Shown: positions 50,683-61,879 of the stretch, piece after piece
Layout of the letters: each line of letters begins with the position of its first letter
Position numbering within the stretch: position 1 is the first letter of the stretch
Assembly: GCF_019175385.1 (NCBI RefSeq)
Contig: NC_083337.1
Coordinates: 168,653,713-168,717,712, forward strand
Direction: 5' to 3'
DNA: 64,000 nt
Origin: Lycium barbarum
Taxonomy: Eukaryota; Streptophyta; Magnoliopsida; Solanales; Solanaceae
Made by a program: the position numbers and the translations under genes
Notes under the pieces: generated by a model
What the model saw: only the letters and a program-made list of their open reading frames with translations
Database searches by the model: none
Told to the model about the DNA's origin: nothing

Positions 50683-51277
50683 CCGATAATGATGAAAGAA
50701 TTTTCGGGCAAAGACGTTGACTTAGTAGCCTATTTTGTCCCGGCTAAAGGATTGTGGAGGACTAAGGGTAAATAAAATCACGGCCGAACTCTGGTCTTTG
50801 AATCGCCTACATATCTCGGGTTGCACGAGAATCAGGCCGCGTGTAGTTCTGGGAAGACTACGACACCTATGACTGGCAACTCACGATTTGATGCGAATCT
50901 TCGCAAAAAATATTGTCCCAGTGTCGAATTATGATGACACTGGGCATTGTGATAGAACCCTGAAAATTGATTGTGCTGGAATATGAACGGGAAATTTGAA
51001 TTTGGAGCCGAGTGTTCGAGGTAGATCTTTGACCCTTGTCGAGAAGTCTGCTTGTCCTTCCCGACGTATTGCCCCAGTTCGCTGCCGAAGAAATAGTTCC
51101 ACGTTGCGCTAAAGCTCCTGCGAAACTAAAAACTAGATGAAAATAGTCAGTAAGAATAAATATTGAAATACAGCGATGCAAGTGCGGTGCAATGCGGCTG
51201 CGAGCATATGCAGGGCATTAATAAAATAATAACAAGACAAGGCAGGTGCGGTGCGGTGCGATGTCTTATGCAGAAAT
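50683..51277 (-). other. 3' untranslated region of the Ogre-like element, left of the tandem array
   Basis: Unique-looking sequence with no open frame of note. One motif (GAATCAGGCCGCGTGTAGTTC near 50830) echoes the repeat family at 53.7-54.1 kb. Confidence 0.5.
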
Positions 51278-53045
51278 TTAAAAAGGGCGGTGCATGGCCC
51301 ATGTGATATATGAAAGTCGGTGTTCAGCCTTATGCAGAAATTTTAAAAGGGTGGTGCATGGCCCAGGCAATATATGAAAGCGATGCGAAGGGCGGTGCGC
51401 AGCCCATGCATCATATGAAAGGCGGTGCATGGCCTTATGCTGAAATTTAAAAGGGCGGTGCATGGCCCAGGCAATATGAAAGCGATGCTAAGGGCGGTGC
51501 ATGGCCCATGTGATATATGAAAGTCGGTGTTCAGCCTTATGCAGAAATTTTAAAAGGGTGGTGCATGGCCCAGGCAATATATGAAAGCGATGCGAAGGGC
51601 GGTGCGCAGCCCATGCATCATATGAAAGGCGGTGCATGGCCTTATGCTGAAATTTAAAAGGGCGGTGCATGGCCCAGGCAATATGAAAGCGATGCGAAGA
51701 GCGGTGCGCAGCTCATGCATCATATGAAAGGCGGTGCATGGCCTTATGCAGAAATTTAAAAGGGTGGTGCATGGCCCAGTAAATATGAAAACGTGCGAAG
51801 GGCGGTGCGCAGCCCATGCATCATATGAAAGGCGGTGCATGGCCTTATGCAGAAATTTAAAAGGGCGGTGCATGGCCCAGTAAATATGAAAGCGATGCAA
51901 AGGGCGGTGCGCAGCCCATGCATCATATGAAAGGCGGTGCATGGCCTTATGCAGAAATTTAAAAGGGCGGTGCATGGCCCAGTAAATATATGAAAGTGAT
52001 GCAAAGGGCGGTGCGCAGCCCATGCATCATATGAAAGGCGGTGCATGGCCTTATGCAGAAATTTAAAAGGGCGGTGCATGGCCCAGTAAATATGAAAGCG
52101 ATGCGAAGAGCGGTGCGCAGCTCATGCATCATATGAAAGGCGGTGCATGGCCTTATGCAGAAATTTAAAAGGGCGGTGCATGGCCCAGTAAATATGAAAA
52201 CGTGCGAAGGGCGGTGCGCAGCCCATGCATCATATGAAAGGCGGTGCATGGCCTTATGCTGAAATTTAAAAGGGCGGTGCATGGCCCAGGCAATATAAAA
52301 GCGATGCGAAGAGCGGTGCGCAGCTCATGCATCATATGAAAGGCGGTGCATGGCCTTAGGCAGAAATTTAAAAGGGCGGTGCATGGCCCAGTAAATATGA
52401 AAGCGGTGCGCAGCTCATGCATCATATGAAAGGCGGTGCATGGCCTTATGCAGAAATTTAAAAGGGCGGTGCATGGCCCAGTAAATATGAAAGCGATGCG
52501 AAGAGCGGTGCGCAGCTCATGCATCATATGAAAGGCGGTGCATGGCCTTATGCTGAAATTTAAAAGGGCGGTGCATTGCCCAGGCAATATAAAAGCGATG
52601 CGAAGAGCGGTGCGCAGCTCATGCATCATATGAAAGGCGGTGCATGGCCTTATGCTGAAATTTAAAAGGGCGGTGCATGGCCCAGGCAATATAAAAGCGA
52701 TGCGAAGAGCGGTGCGCAGCTCATGCATCATATGAAAGGCGGTGCATGGCCTTAGGCAGAAATTTAAAAGGGCGGTGCATGGCCCAGTAAATATGAAAGC
52801 GATGCGAAGAGCGGTGCGCAGCTCATGCATCATATGAAAGGCGGTGCATGGCCTTATGCAGAAATTTAAAAGGGCGGTGCATGGCCCAGTAAATATGAAA
52901 GCGATGCGAAGGGCGGTGCGCAGCCCATGCATCATATGAAAGGCGGTGCATGGCCTTATGCAGAAATTTAAAAGGGCGGTGCATGGCCCAGTAAATATAT
53001 GAAAACGATGCGAAGGGCGGTGCGCAGCCCATGCATCATATGAAA
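51278..53045 (-). repeat. 102-bp minisatellite array inside the retrotransposon 3' region
   Basis: About 17 head-to-tail units share GGCGGTGCGCAG(C/T)(C)CATGC, CATCATATGAAAGGCGGTGC and GAAATTTAAAAGGGCGGTGC. Spacing measured between GCAGCTC words is 102 bp (for example 52512 and 52614). Two variants alternate: Pro-Gly type with GGCAATAT and Thr-Gly type with AGTAAATATG. At the left end a ~210-bp double unit (51278-51480, 51488-51690) is itself duplicated. Because 102 is a multiple of three, a sense frame stays open for 322 codons as a 34-residue repeat (FTGPCTALLNFCIRPCTAFH...). Confidence 0.95.
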
Positions 53046-53696
53046 AACGGTGATTAATGCAGGTGCAGTGCAATGCGGCTGTAAGCACACGCAGTGGCAA
53101 AAAATAAAAGCAATGTATTCGAAAGCAATACAAAATATTTGTGCGTTGATATATATTTGAAGAAAATAATTTGCAAGATTAGCTTATGGTGATCGCCGAA
53201 AGTTATTTATATTTGAAGACATAATTGATAGAAGAATGCTCAAACCGTTTGACGCGCCATCATTTCAAGGTCGTGCCTATTTCGCTCCTGCAACTTGGCA
53301 ACCTGCATCCAAAGAAAATTTGTAAGTTTGGGGAGGGGGTTGATTCGCATTGACTTGGGGATCTGGCTCTTGCGCTTCGTGCCTCCAGCTTCGTATGAAC
53401 TTGTAACCTCCGCTCATTTTAAGTCTTGGCCGACTAGTAAACAGTCTGATTAGAATCACATTATTTCGAAAAAATAGACATAGTAAACTATATGTATGGT
53501 GATAAATAATTTTGCTGAACTCGGAACTGTGACACATTGTGAAACAAAGCGAATGCCCCTTTTCCGAAGTTTTCTTCTGCCCGACGACTCTGTCGAACAA
53601 TATTCTCCCGAGTCTGTCGATGTTGTCTTACGGTGATCCCTTTTTTAAAAAAATTGTCCCAGTTTCTGGTGCAAGGGATGTTGATCTTTTCAAAAT
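53046..53696 (-). other. Retrotransposon 3' region between the two arrays
   Basis: No gene is seen. The open frames here carry no domain. The left edge still contains partial minisatellite words (GTGCAGTGCAATGCGGCTG near 53062, also at 51186). Confidence 0.5.
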
Positions 53697-54075
53697 GGCC
53701 AGACCGAGCCTACACAGGCTGCCTATGTATCCCACTAGAGGAATCAGGTCGAGCGTAGTTCAAATTACAAGCGGAAATGCAATTGGGGAGAATAAAATGA
53801 TGTGACCGAGGCCTATGCGGGCCGCCTACGTATCCCCCATGTGAATCAGGTCAGGCGTAGTTCATAATTACAAGCAGAAATAAAATTGGAATTTTGAAGT
53901 GATGTGACCGAGGCCTATGCGGGCCGCCTACGTATCCCCCATGGGAATCAGGTCAGGCGTAGTTCATAATACAAAAAGGATATTGAGGTTTTGTGAGAAT
54001 GTGACCGAGGCCTATGCGGGCCGCCTACGTATCCCCCACGGGAATCAGGTCAGGCGTAGTTCATAATACAAGAAA
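53697..54075 (-). repeat. Second tandem array, about four units of 97-102 bp
   Basis: Units share TGTGACCGAGGCCTATGCGG, GCCGCCTACGTATCCCCCA and AATCAGGTCAGGCGTAGTTC. The unit starts lie at about 53699 (divergent), 53801, 53903 and 54000. It stands just after the pol stop codon in transcript order. Confidence 0.88.
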
Positions 54076-54209
54076 AAAATAAAATTCGAGAGAAATTCTA
54101 TCTTAAAGACCTAACCCGATATAGGTTTGTCATGCGTCCCGCTAAGGGAGAGTAGTGCTATTACATGGAAAAGTGTTGAAGAATATTTCATGCAAATAAA
54201 AGAAGGTTT

Positions 54210-57200
54210 CTAAATATAATATCTCTTGACGGCATCTGCGTTGATAGCTTTCGGCCAAATTTCGCCATCCATTTCTGCTAGGATTAATGCTCTTCCCGTC
54301 AATACCCGATGAACCATATAAGGTCCCTGCCAGTTAAGTGCAAATTTTCCTTTGGCTTCATCTTGACATGGGAATATGCGTTTCAGTACCAATTGCCCTG
54401 TTTTGAATTGCCTCGGTCTTACCTTCTTGTTGAAAGCTTTGGCCATTCTATTCTGATAAAGCTGTCCATGGCAAACAGCATTCAATCTCTTTCCGTCAAT
54501 GAGCATCAATTGTTCGTATCGATTCTGCATCCACTTAGCGTCACTTAACTCAGCTTCTTGGATGATTCTCAAAGATGGTATTTCTACCTCAGCAGGTAAC
54601 CGCCTCTGTCCCATAGACCAAAAAATAAGGTGCTTCCCCCGTTGAAGTTCTCACAGTAGTGCGATAACCGAGGAGAGCTAACGGCAGTTTTTCGTGCCAA
54701 TGCCTGTAATTATCGATCATCTTCCTCAGTATTCTTTTGATGTTTTTGTTCGCTGCTTCGACTGCCCCATTCATCTGAGGGCGATAAGGAGTGGAATTGC
54801 GATGAGTAATCTTAAATGTCTCGCAAATCTCCCGCATTAGATCACTGTTAAGATTAGCTCCATTATCTGTTATAATTGACTCTGGGATTCCGAATCGGCA
54901 AATAATGTTGCTCCGAACGAAATCTGCTACCACTTTCTTTGTTACCGACTTGTGCGAAGATGCTTCCACCCACTTTGTGAAATAATCAATGGATACCAAA
55001 ATGAACCTGTGTCCATTCGACGCGGCTGGCTCGATAGGACCAATGACATCCATACCCCAAGCTGCGAAAGGCCACGGAGAACTTGTCACATTTAATTCAT
55101 TTGGCGGAACCCGAATCAAATCACCATGAATCTGACATCGATGACATTTCTGCACGAAACGGATACAATCTGATTCCATAGTCATCCAGAAATAGCCTGC
55201 GCGAAGGATTTTCTTGGCCAGATTAAAGCCATTCATATGAGGCCCACATGTACCGCCATGCACTTCTTCAATCAACCGAGCCGCTTCTTTAGCATCAACA
55301 CATCTTAATAATCCTAAATCTGGAGTCCTCCTATACAGGATTTCTCCACTTAGGAAGAAATGGTTTGCTAATCTCCGAAGCGTTTTATTCTGAACACTGG
55401 TTATGCCTTCCGGATAGTCTTCTGTCTTAAGATATTTGTTAATGTCATAGTACCAAGGTTCTCCATCAGGCTCTTCGTCCACATAGAAGCAATATGCCTG
55501 TTGATCGTGCACATTTATCTTGATAGGATCTATGCGATTCTTGTCCGGGTGCTGAATCATAGAGGACAGAGTGGCCAAAGCATCAGCGAACTTGTTCTGT
55601 GTCCTTGGAACGTGTTTGAATTCCACCCTGATGAATCTCTTACATAAATCTTTCACGCAATGCAAGTATGGCAGTATTTTCCCGTTCTTAGTGGTCCATT
55701 CGCCTCGCACTTGATGAACCAGTAAGTCTGAATCGCCTATAACCAAAAGTTCCTGTATATGCATATCAACGGCCATTCTGAGGCCAAGAATACAAGCCTC
55801 ATATTCTGCCATATTATTGGTACACGGGAACTTGATTTTGGCTGAAATGGGATAGTGCTGTCCTGACTCTGAAATCAAAACTGCTCCAATGCCGACCCCT
55901 TTAGCATTTGCCGCCCCATCGAAAAACAGTCTCCACCCTGGGTACTCTTCTGCGATATCTTCCCCGATGAACCACACTTCTTCATCCGGGAAATAGGTTT
56001 TAAGGGGTATGTATTCCTCGCCCACAGGATTTTCTGCAAGATGATCAGCTATCGCCTGCCCTTTGACAGCCTTTTGAGTAACATACACAATATCAAACTC
56101 GCTCAACAACATTTGCCACTTAGCTAGCTTCCCCGTAGGCATAGGCTTCTGGAAGATGTACTTGAGTGGGTCCATCCTTGAGATGAGGTAAGTAGTATAT
56201 GCAGACAAATAATGTCTCAACTTCTGTGCAACCCAAGTCAAAGCACAACAGGTGCGTTCCAATAACGTATACCGTGCCTCGTAAGGTGTGAACTTTTTGC
56301 TCAAGTAATATATTGCTCGCTCTTTCCTTCCTGTTTTGTCATGTTGACCTAATACACATCCAAACGCGTTCTCCGATACGGACAAATACAATAGCAAAGG
56401 TCTTCCAGCTTCTGGAGGCACCAAAACAGGCGGGCTAGACAAATATTCTTTGATTTTGTCAAAGGCTCTTTGGCAATCTTCAGTCCATTTGGTAGGAGCG
56501 TCCTTCCTCAATAACTTAATTATTGGTTCGCATATCACCGTTGATTGCGCTATAAATCGATTGATGTAGTTGAGACGCCCGAGGAAACTCATCACATCTT
56601 TCCGACTCTTTGGGGCAGGCAACTCCTGAATGGCCTTTATCTTCGAGGGGTCTAACTCTATGCCCCTTCTGCTCACAATAAAACCCAACAACTTCCCTGC
56701 AGGAACACCGAATGCACATTTTGCGGGGTTCAACTTCAGATTGTATCGCCTCAACCTGTCGAAGAACTTTCTCAAATCCGTCAGATGGTCTGAGCTATTT
56801 CGCGACTTGATGATGATATCATCCACATAGACTTCAATCTCTTTATGGATCATATCATGGAAGATGGTGGTCATGGCTCTCATGTACGTGGCCCCTGCGT
56901 TTTTGAGCCCGAAAGGCATCACCCGATAATAATACACCCCCCAAGGTGTGATGAATGCTGTTTTCTCTGCATCTTCCTCGTCCATCAGGATTTGGTGATA
57001 TCCCGCGTAGCAGTCAACAAAAGACTGCAACTCATGCTTTGCACAATTATCAATGAGCATATGGATATTTGGAAGGGGAAAGTCATCTTTCGGACTGGCT
57101 CTGTTGAGATCCCGATAATCTACGCATACCCTAACCTTGCCATCCTTCTTTGGCACGGGAACGATATTGGCTAGCCAAGTGGGGTACATCGTAGTTCGAA

Positions 57201-57658
57201 TGACCTTGGCATCAAACTGCTTGGAGATCTCTTCCTTGATTTTTAAGCTCAAGTCTGATTTAATGTTTCTTTTCTTTTGCTTTATCGGAGGACAGGATGG
57301 ATCAAGAGACAACTTATGCGAAACAATGTCAGTGCTCAATCCGGGCATATCATCGTAAGACCAAGCGAACACATCTATATATTCCTTCAGGAGTTTGATC
57401 AATTCTTCTCTCTGCGACGGGGTCAAATGGACACTGATTCTCACTTCCATAATGATTTTTGAATTACTTAAATTTATAATTTCCGTTTCATCCAAATTTG
57501 GTTTCGGCTTATTTTCAAAATACTCAAAATCCTTAGTTAATCCCTCGGGTTGCATATCCCCTTCATATTCTTCAGAATCTTGCTCGGCATTTCCTATGGG
57601 CTTGCTTGTTTCATTATGTGTCACATTCACAGTATTGGCAGATTTGTTAATTTGATTG
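54210..57658 (-). CDS. Ogre-like pol: reverse transcriptase, two RNase H domains, integrase (one frameshift)
   Basis: This exon follows the acceptor at 57659 and continues the gag-pro frame. Counting from 57630, the reverse transcriptase lies at about residues 100-290 (VPKKDGKVRVCVDYRDLNRA; catalytic YVDDIIIKS near 270). A first RNase H-like region follows (YLSVSENAFGCVLGQ), then a second, archaeal-type RNase H (WRLFFDGAANAKGVGIGAVL; DSDLLVHQ); the pair marks the Tat lineage. The integrase has an HHCC finger (VHGGTCGPH ... CHRCQ) and the triad WGMDVIGP, ITDNGAN and NGAVEAANK. Near 54610, just after YGTEAV, the frame is lost and a stop at 54589 ends it. The next frame (54611 to 54210) resumes with the integrase tail (LPAEVEIPSLRIIQEAEL; NWQGPYMVHRVL). 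This break should inactivate the copy. Confidence 0.92.
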
Positions 57659-57837
57659 CTGAAAAATAAAAGAAAATTAATTAAGCAAAGATGAAAAAAA
57701 TATAAATAAAAGCATGGCTTGAAAATTGCATTTGAACTTCAAAGTTTAGAGGCAAAAATAACAAAAGCATAGACACGATTCAGGCCTCAATTTCAAATCG
57801 TGTCTGTTTCATCAAATGCTGAATACAATTAGTCTAC
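57659..57837 (-). other. 179-bp intron between gag-pro and pol
   Basis: The donor is TCTTG|GTAGAC and the acceptor TTTATTTTTCAG|CAATC, with a U-rich tract before the acceptor. The unspliced message meets TAG at 57834 right after the donor. Removal joins TG|C to give Cys-Asn-Gln and runs on in the pol frame without a stop. Ogre elements are known for a short intron at exactly this place, so function is likely; splicing itself is not observed here. Confidence 0.85.
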
Positions 57838-60800
57838 CAAGACTCCCGGAGAAACGGGGGCGGGTTACAAATCCAATTGTTCAAACGACATCCTGGCTCT
57901 GCATCCCGGATAGTCGGGTCTTCAGAATACCCATCCGAAACTATACTGCATTCAGTTTCTTCTTCGGTGATGAATAAGTGTTTAAAACTTTCCAGGAGTT
58001 TGTCTTCAAGCGTTTCCTCTGGTGCTTGGGCAGCGGAAGCCTTAAGAAATGACTGATTCAGGCAAGGAACAGGCTTTGGCAAGGGAATGTCACTTCTTCT
58101 TTTGAGACTAGCCGAAGCAATCTCTTCGGGGGTGGGCTCATATCCGAGACCGAAAGTATGCTTGTGCCCGGGCAGTTGAATTGGTTCCACAATTCCATTC
58201 AAGTTCGGACCAAGTCCTTGACCGGGTCGGAAGCCATTCTTCAGCATCTCCCACGCCACCATCATAAGTACTTGTGGCAATTCCATTCTTTTCGCTTGAG
58301 CAGTGCACACATTCTCCTTAATATGAAAAACCGATCCGTCTAGCCTTTCCACACTTTGAATAGGAGGAATTGAACATTCCGGGTATAAAGAATTGTTGCC
58401 TTCTCCATGGATCACTATTTCTTGGTGATTCCACACAAACTTCAGGCTCTGATGCAAAGTGGAAGGAACCGCGCCAGCCATGTGGATCCATGGTCTCCCA
58501 ATCAGCAGGTTGTAACAAGTAGATATGTCCATCACTTGGAACTTCACAATGAACTCCACAGGCCCAATCTCCAGAAACAAATCGATCTCTCCAACAACAT
58601 CTCTTTGGGCTCCGTCAAATCCTTGGACACTGACTTGACTGTCACGGAGTTTCCCGACATCTATCCCTAATGCTCGTAGAGTGGCAACAGGACATATATT
58701 CACAGCAGAGCCTCCGTCGACCAATACTTTGGAGATGAACTTATCCCTGCATTTGATGGTGATGTTCAATGCTTTGTTATGCCCCAAACCTTCAGGTGGC
58801 AACTCGTTGTTATGAAAAGAGACCCGGTGGGCCTCAAGGATCTCCCCTACCATAGCCGATAATTTCTCACTGGAAGTCTCGGCCGGAACGTAGGCTTCGT
58901 TCAGTATTTTCACTAGAGCGCTCCTATGAGCTTCAGAACTCATCAATAATGCGAATAAGGAAATCTGAGCTGGCGTTTTCTTCAATTGTTCTACAACAGA
59001 ATATTCCTTCGTTGGCATTTTCCTCCAGAATTCTTCGACTTCAGCTTCTGTAACGGCCTTCTTCGGACCATTTTCCTTGCTTGACGCCCCTCGTGCTATC
59101 TCTTCGGGGGCATAGCACCGTCCAGACCTAGTCATTCCGGTGGCAACGGCTTCCACGACTACTCTTCCTTTCCCTTTGTCTCTTTCACCAGATTGATAAT
59201 CCCAGGGGACTGCTTTGGTGTTGCGAGGAGGTGTTGGGGCAACAAAAGCTGTGATCCTGGGCCTTGGGGTGAGTACTTCGAATGGGGCCCTCTTTTGAAC
59301 CGTGATTATTGGAGCAACACAAGCCGATGATTCAACCTCCTCCCTTTCTTTAATTGGCACGATAGTCCCCTCCAGATTGCAATCTTCATCAAGGGTGATC
59401 ATGTGCACATTTGCATCGCCGTGATTCGGCAGCGGATTGTCGTTTATGTTCGGGGGAGCTTCCTTAAGCTGTATGACCCCTTCCTTGATCAACGTCTCAA
59501 CTCTATCCTTGAGAGCAAAGCAGCTTCCGGTATCATGCCCTGCAATTCCCGAATGATATGCACAATTTTTAGTCCCGTCATACCATCCCGGGATGGGATC
59601 AGGAGTTCTTCCTTGAATCGGTTGGAGTATCCCTGCCATTTTTAGCCTCTCGTACAGTTGGGCTAAAGGCTCGGCTAATGGTGTGTAAGTTTTGGTTGGT
59701 CTTCTTTCGACATTTGGGCGTGGTCTAGGGGTGTTTTGTGGGCGGTTTGGTGAATGGTACTGGGGTTGCGTTGCGTAGGTTGGACGGTGTTGTGGTGGGT
59801 TTTGGTAGGAAGGTGACCGGGGTGAGTAATATGTTGGTTGAGTATGATAGACCGGAAGGGGGGTAGGTGGGGGTTGGTAATAAGGCTGAGGTATTTGGGT
59901 GTACTGGCTGTAGTGCGAGGGCTGGGGTGAAGAATATTGGCGGGTTGATTTTGGGGTGGGTCTTTGATCTTGGATGGCCATGACCGGGGATACTCCGTCT
60001 CTCTTCTTCTTAGCAGGGTCCGCCTGAATGACCTTACTTGTGGCCTGCAAGGCCGCAAGATTTGTAACTCTTCCTGTTTTTATCCCTTCTTCTATGAAGT
60101 CCCCCATCCTGATGACTTCAGCAAAATTCTGCCCAATGACACTTAACATTCTCTCATAATATGTGGGGTCCTTTAGAGATTGTACGAAAAGCATCGTCAT
60201 TTCACTCTCTGCCATTGGAGGCTGGACTTTTGCCGCCTCTGCTCTCCAACGCATAGCGTATTCCCGGAAAGTTTCTGTTGATTTTCTCTCCAGCTTCATC
60301 AAATAAAACCGGTCCGGGATAGTCTCAGTGTTGAACCTGAATCTGTCCATGAATTCCTGGGCCATATCTCCCCAACTGTGCCACCTCTGCGGGTCTTGGT
60401 ATGTGTACCAATCGAGTGCCTCTCCAGTTAAGCTCCTTATAAACAGTTTCATTCTGATAGCTTGATTTTTACCCACTCCGACAAGCTTATCGCAATATGA
60501 TCTCAAATGAGCCCGAGGGTTTCCCTTCCCGTCGAACATGTCAAACTTCGGCACCTTATATCCAGCAGGTAACTCAATGTCCGGGTGAATGCACAGATCT
60601 TCATATTCAAGTCCTTCGCATCCCCTGTTGGTTTGGATGTTCCTGACTGCTTCCCTCAGACTGCGAAGCTCTTTTGCCACATCTTCGTCCGCCCTTGCCC
60701 TAACTTCCCTTTCCAACTCTTCATATGGGTCAACTTCTGGATGTTGCAAGGCCTGTGCCTGGGTAGTGAAAGGATGAGCTTCTGCCGCATACTGTGTGTT

Positions 60801-61502
60801 ATGGCTGGCAATATGCGCCAATGGTGTATGGTGAACTGCTTGGTAGTTTTGGGTATGTGGGTTAATTTGGGTAACTGCAGGTTGAGGAATGTAAGGAGTA
60901 GCGAAAGGTTGTGAATTGGTTTGTTGGAAGTTAATTTGCTGGAGGTTGGCTTGTTGCTGGTCATTTGGTTGTGAAGTAGTTTGTTGTATGTTGGCTTGTT
61001 GCGGGATGGTTTGTTGTTGGATAGTTTGTTGCGGGATGGTTGGTTGCGGGTGGATCTGGTGTGGAATGGTTTGTTGTGGATTTGACTGTTGTGAGGCGGA
61101 TTGTTGGTTAGTTTGTTGGGGGTTGGAGGTATTTGGATGGACTGTGTAAAGTGGAGGGTTTGAGGGAGAAGGTTGTGGAGCGGGTGAATCGACAGGCGAA
61201 AAGGATGGTGGAATTGTTGTGTTTGTTCTTTGCTCAGGGTGAGGGGCGTTCGAAGTGATGGACAGATTGGTGAGATTCCGCAATCGCTCAATTTCGGTCT
61301 GCATATTGGCCATTTGCTGCAACAATTGGGCAATGAGTTCATCATTTCCCCCTCCTGAAGCCTCAGGTTCCTCTCTTGGAAGAGTGACGAGTCCCAAGCC
61401 AGTCTGTTCGGATGCCCCTGAATCATTCATATTGCCGGATGTTCGTGCTTTTGATCTCGTGAAGTATGGGTGGTCTGCCAGTTCACAGTCAACGCGAATC
61501 AA
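57838..61502 (-). CDS. Ogre-like gag-protease, first exon of gag-pro-pol
   Basis: The frame is open upstream of 61502 but has no ATG there: the first codon in the list is TTG, and the first in-frame ATG is at 61430 (MNDSGASEQTG). A leader splice or a lost ATG is possible. Residues about 100-260 are Gln/Pro/Asn-rich. The retrotransposon gag domain spans about 310-480 (GNPRAHLRSYCDKLVG, LTGEALDWYTYQDPQRW). A zinc-knuckle-like CAYHSGIAGHDTGSC follows near 680. The aspartic protease motif is VLVDGGSAVNICP, near 930, with DGG in place of the usual D(T/S)G, then LLIGRPWI. A G-patch-like segment (NGFRPGQGLGPNLNG) lies near 1110. Unspliced RNA stops at 57834, giving 1222 codons from the TTG. Confidence 0.9.
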
Positions 61503-61879
61503 CCTCTGGGGGATAGTAAAAAATAAACCTTTTAAGAATGAAGAAAGTTGTGTTAGTATGATGGAAATTTAGCAGATAATGTTGAAATAAGCACATGTTG
61601 CATAGCAAATAAGCACATATTGCGTAGCAAACATACATTGAATAGCAAACAAAACATATTGCAAACAAACATATATTGAATAGCAAACAAAACATATCGG
61701 AAGGAAATCAATGCGTCCTATTATGCAAGGGACCTTTTGTGCCAAAGGTAGGCCTAGCGTGGATTTGAAGGATAACATATGTAGTCATGTGTCATTCCAG
61801 TGTGCTATTAATTGAAAGCCCAAAACGAATACAATCCCAATGCAAAAGAAATTATTACAATCGCTATTGAACAAGTTAA
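61503..61879 (-). other. Spacer between ORF1 and gag-pro
   Basis: It has short direct repeats of the word ATAGCAAACAAAACATAT (near 61651 and 61680) and related GCATAGCAAAT words. CCCCCAG at 61508-61514 (minus strand) could be a splice acceptor for gag. Confidence 0.5.

Noticed and set aside
51278..53045. CRISPR-like array
   Set aside because: The repeats are contiguous without unique spacers, and the genome is eukaryotic.
52165..53133. 322-codon open frame across the minisatellite
   Set aside because: It is a by-product of a 102-bp unit; it has no domain, and its apparent start lies in unique flank with a non-conserved context. Kept only as a finding.
57395..57655. Plus-strand ORFs opposite pol
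   Set aside because: Shadows of the minus-strand pol frame, with no independent motif.
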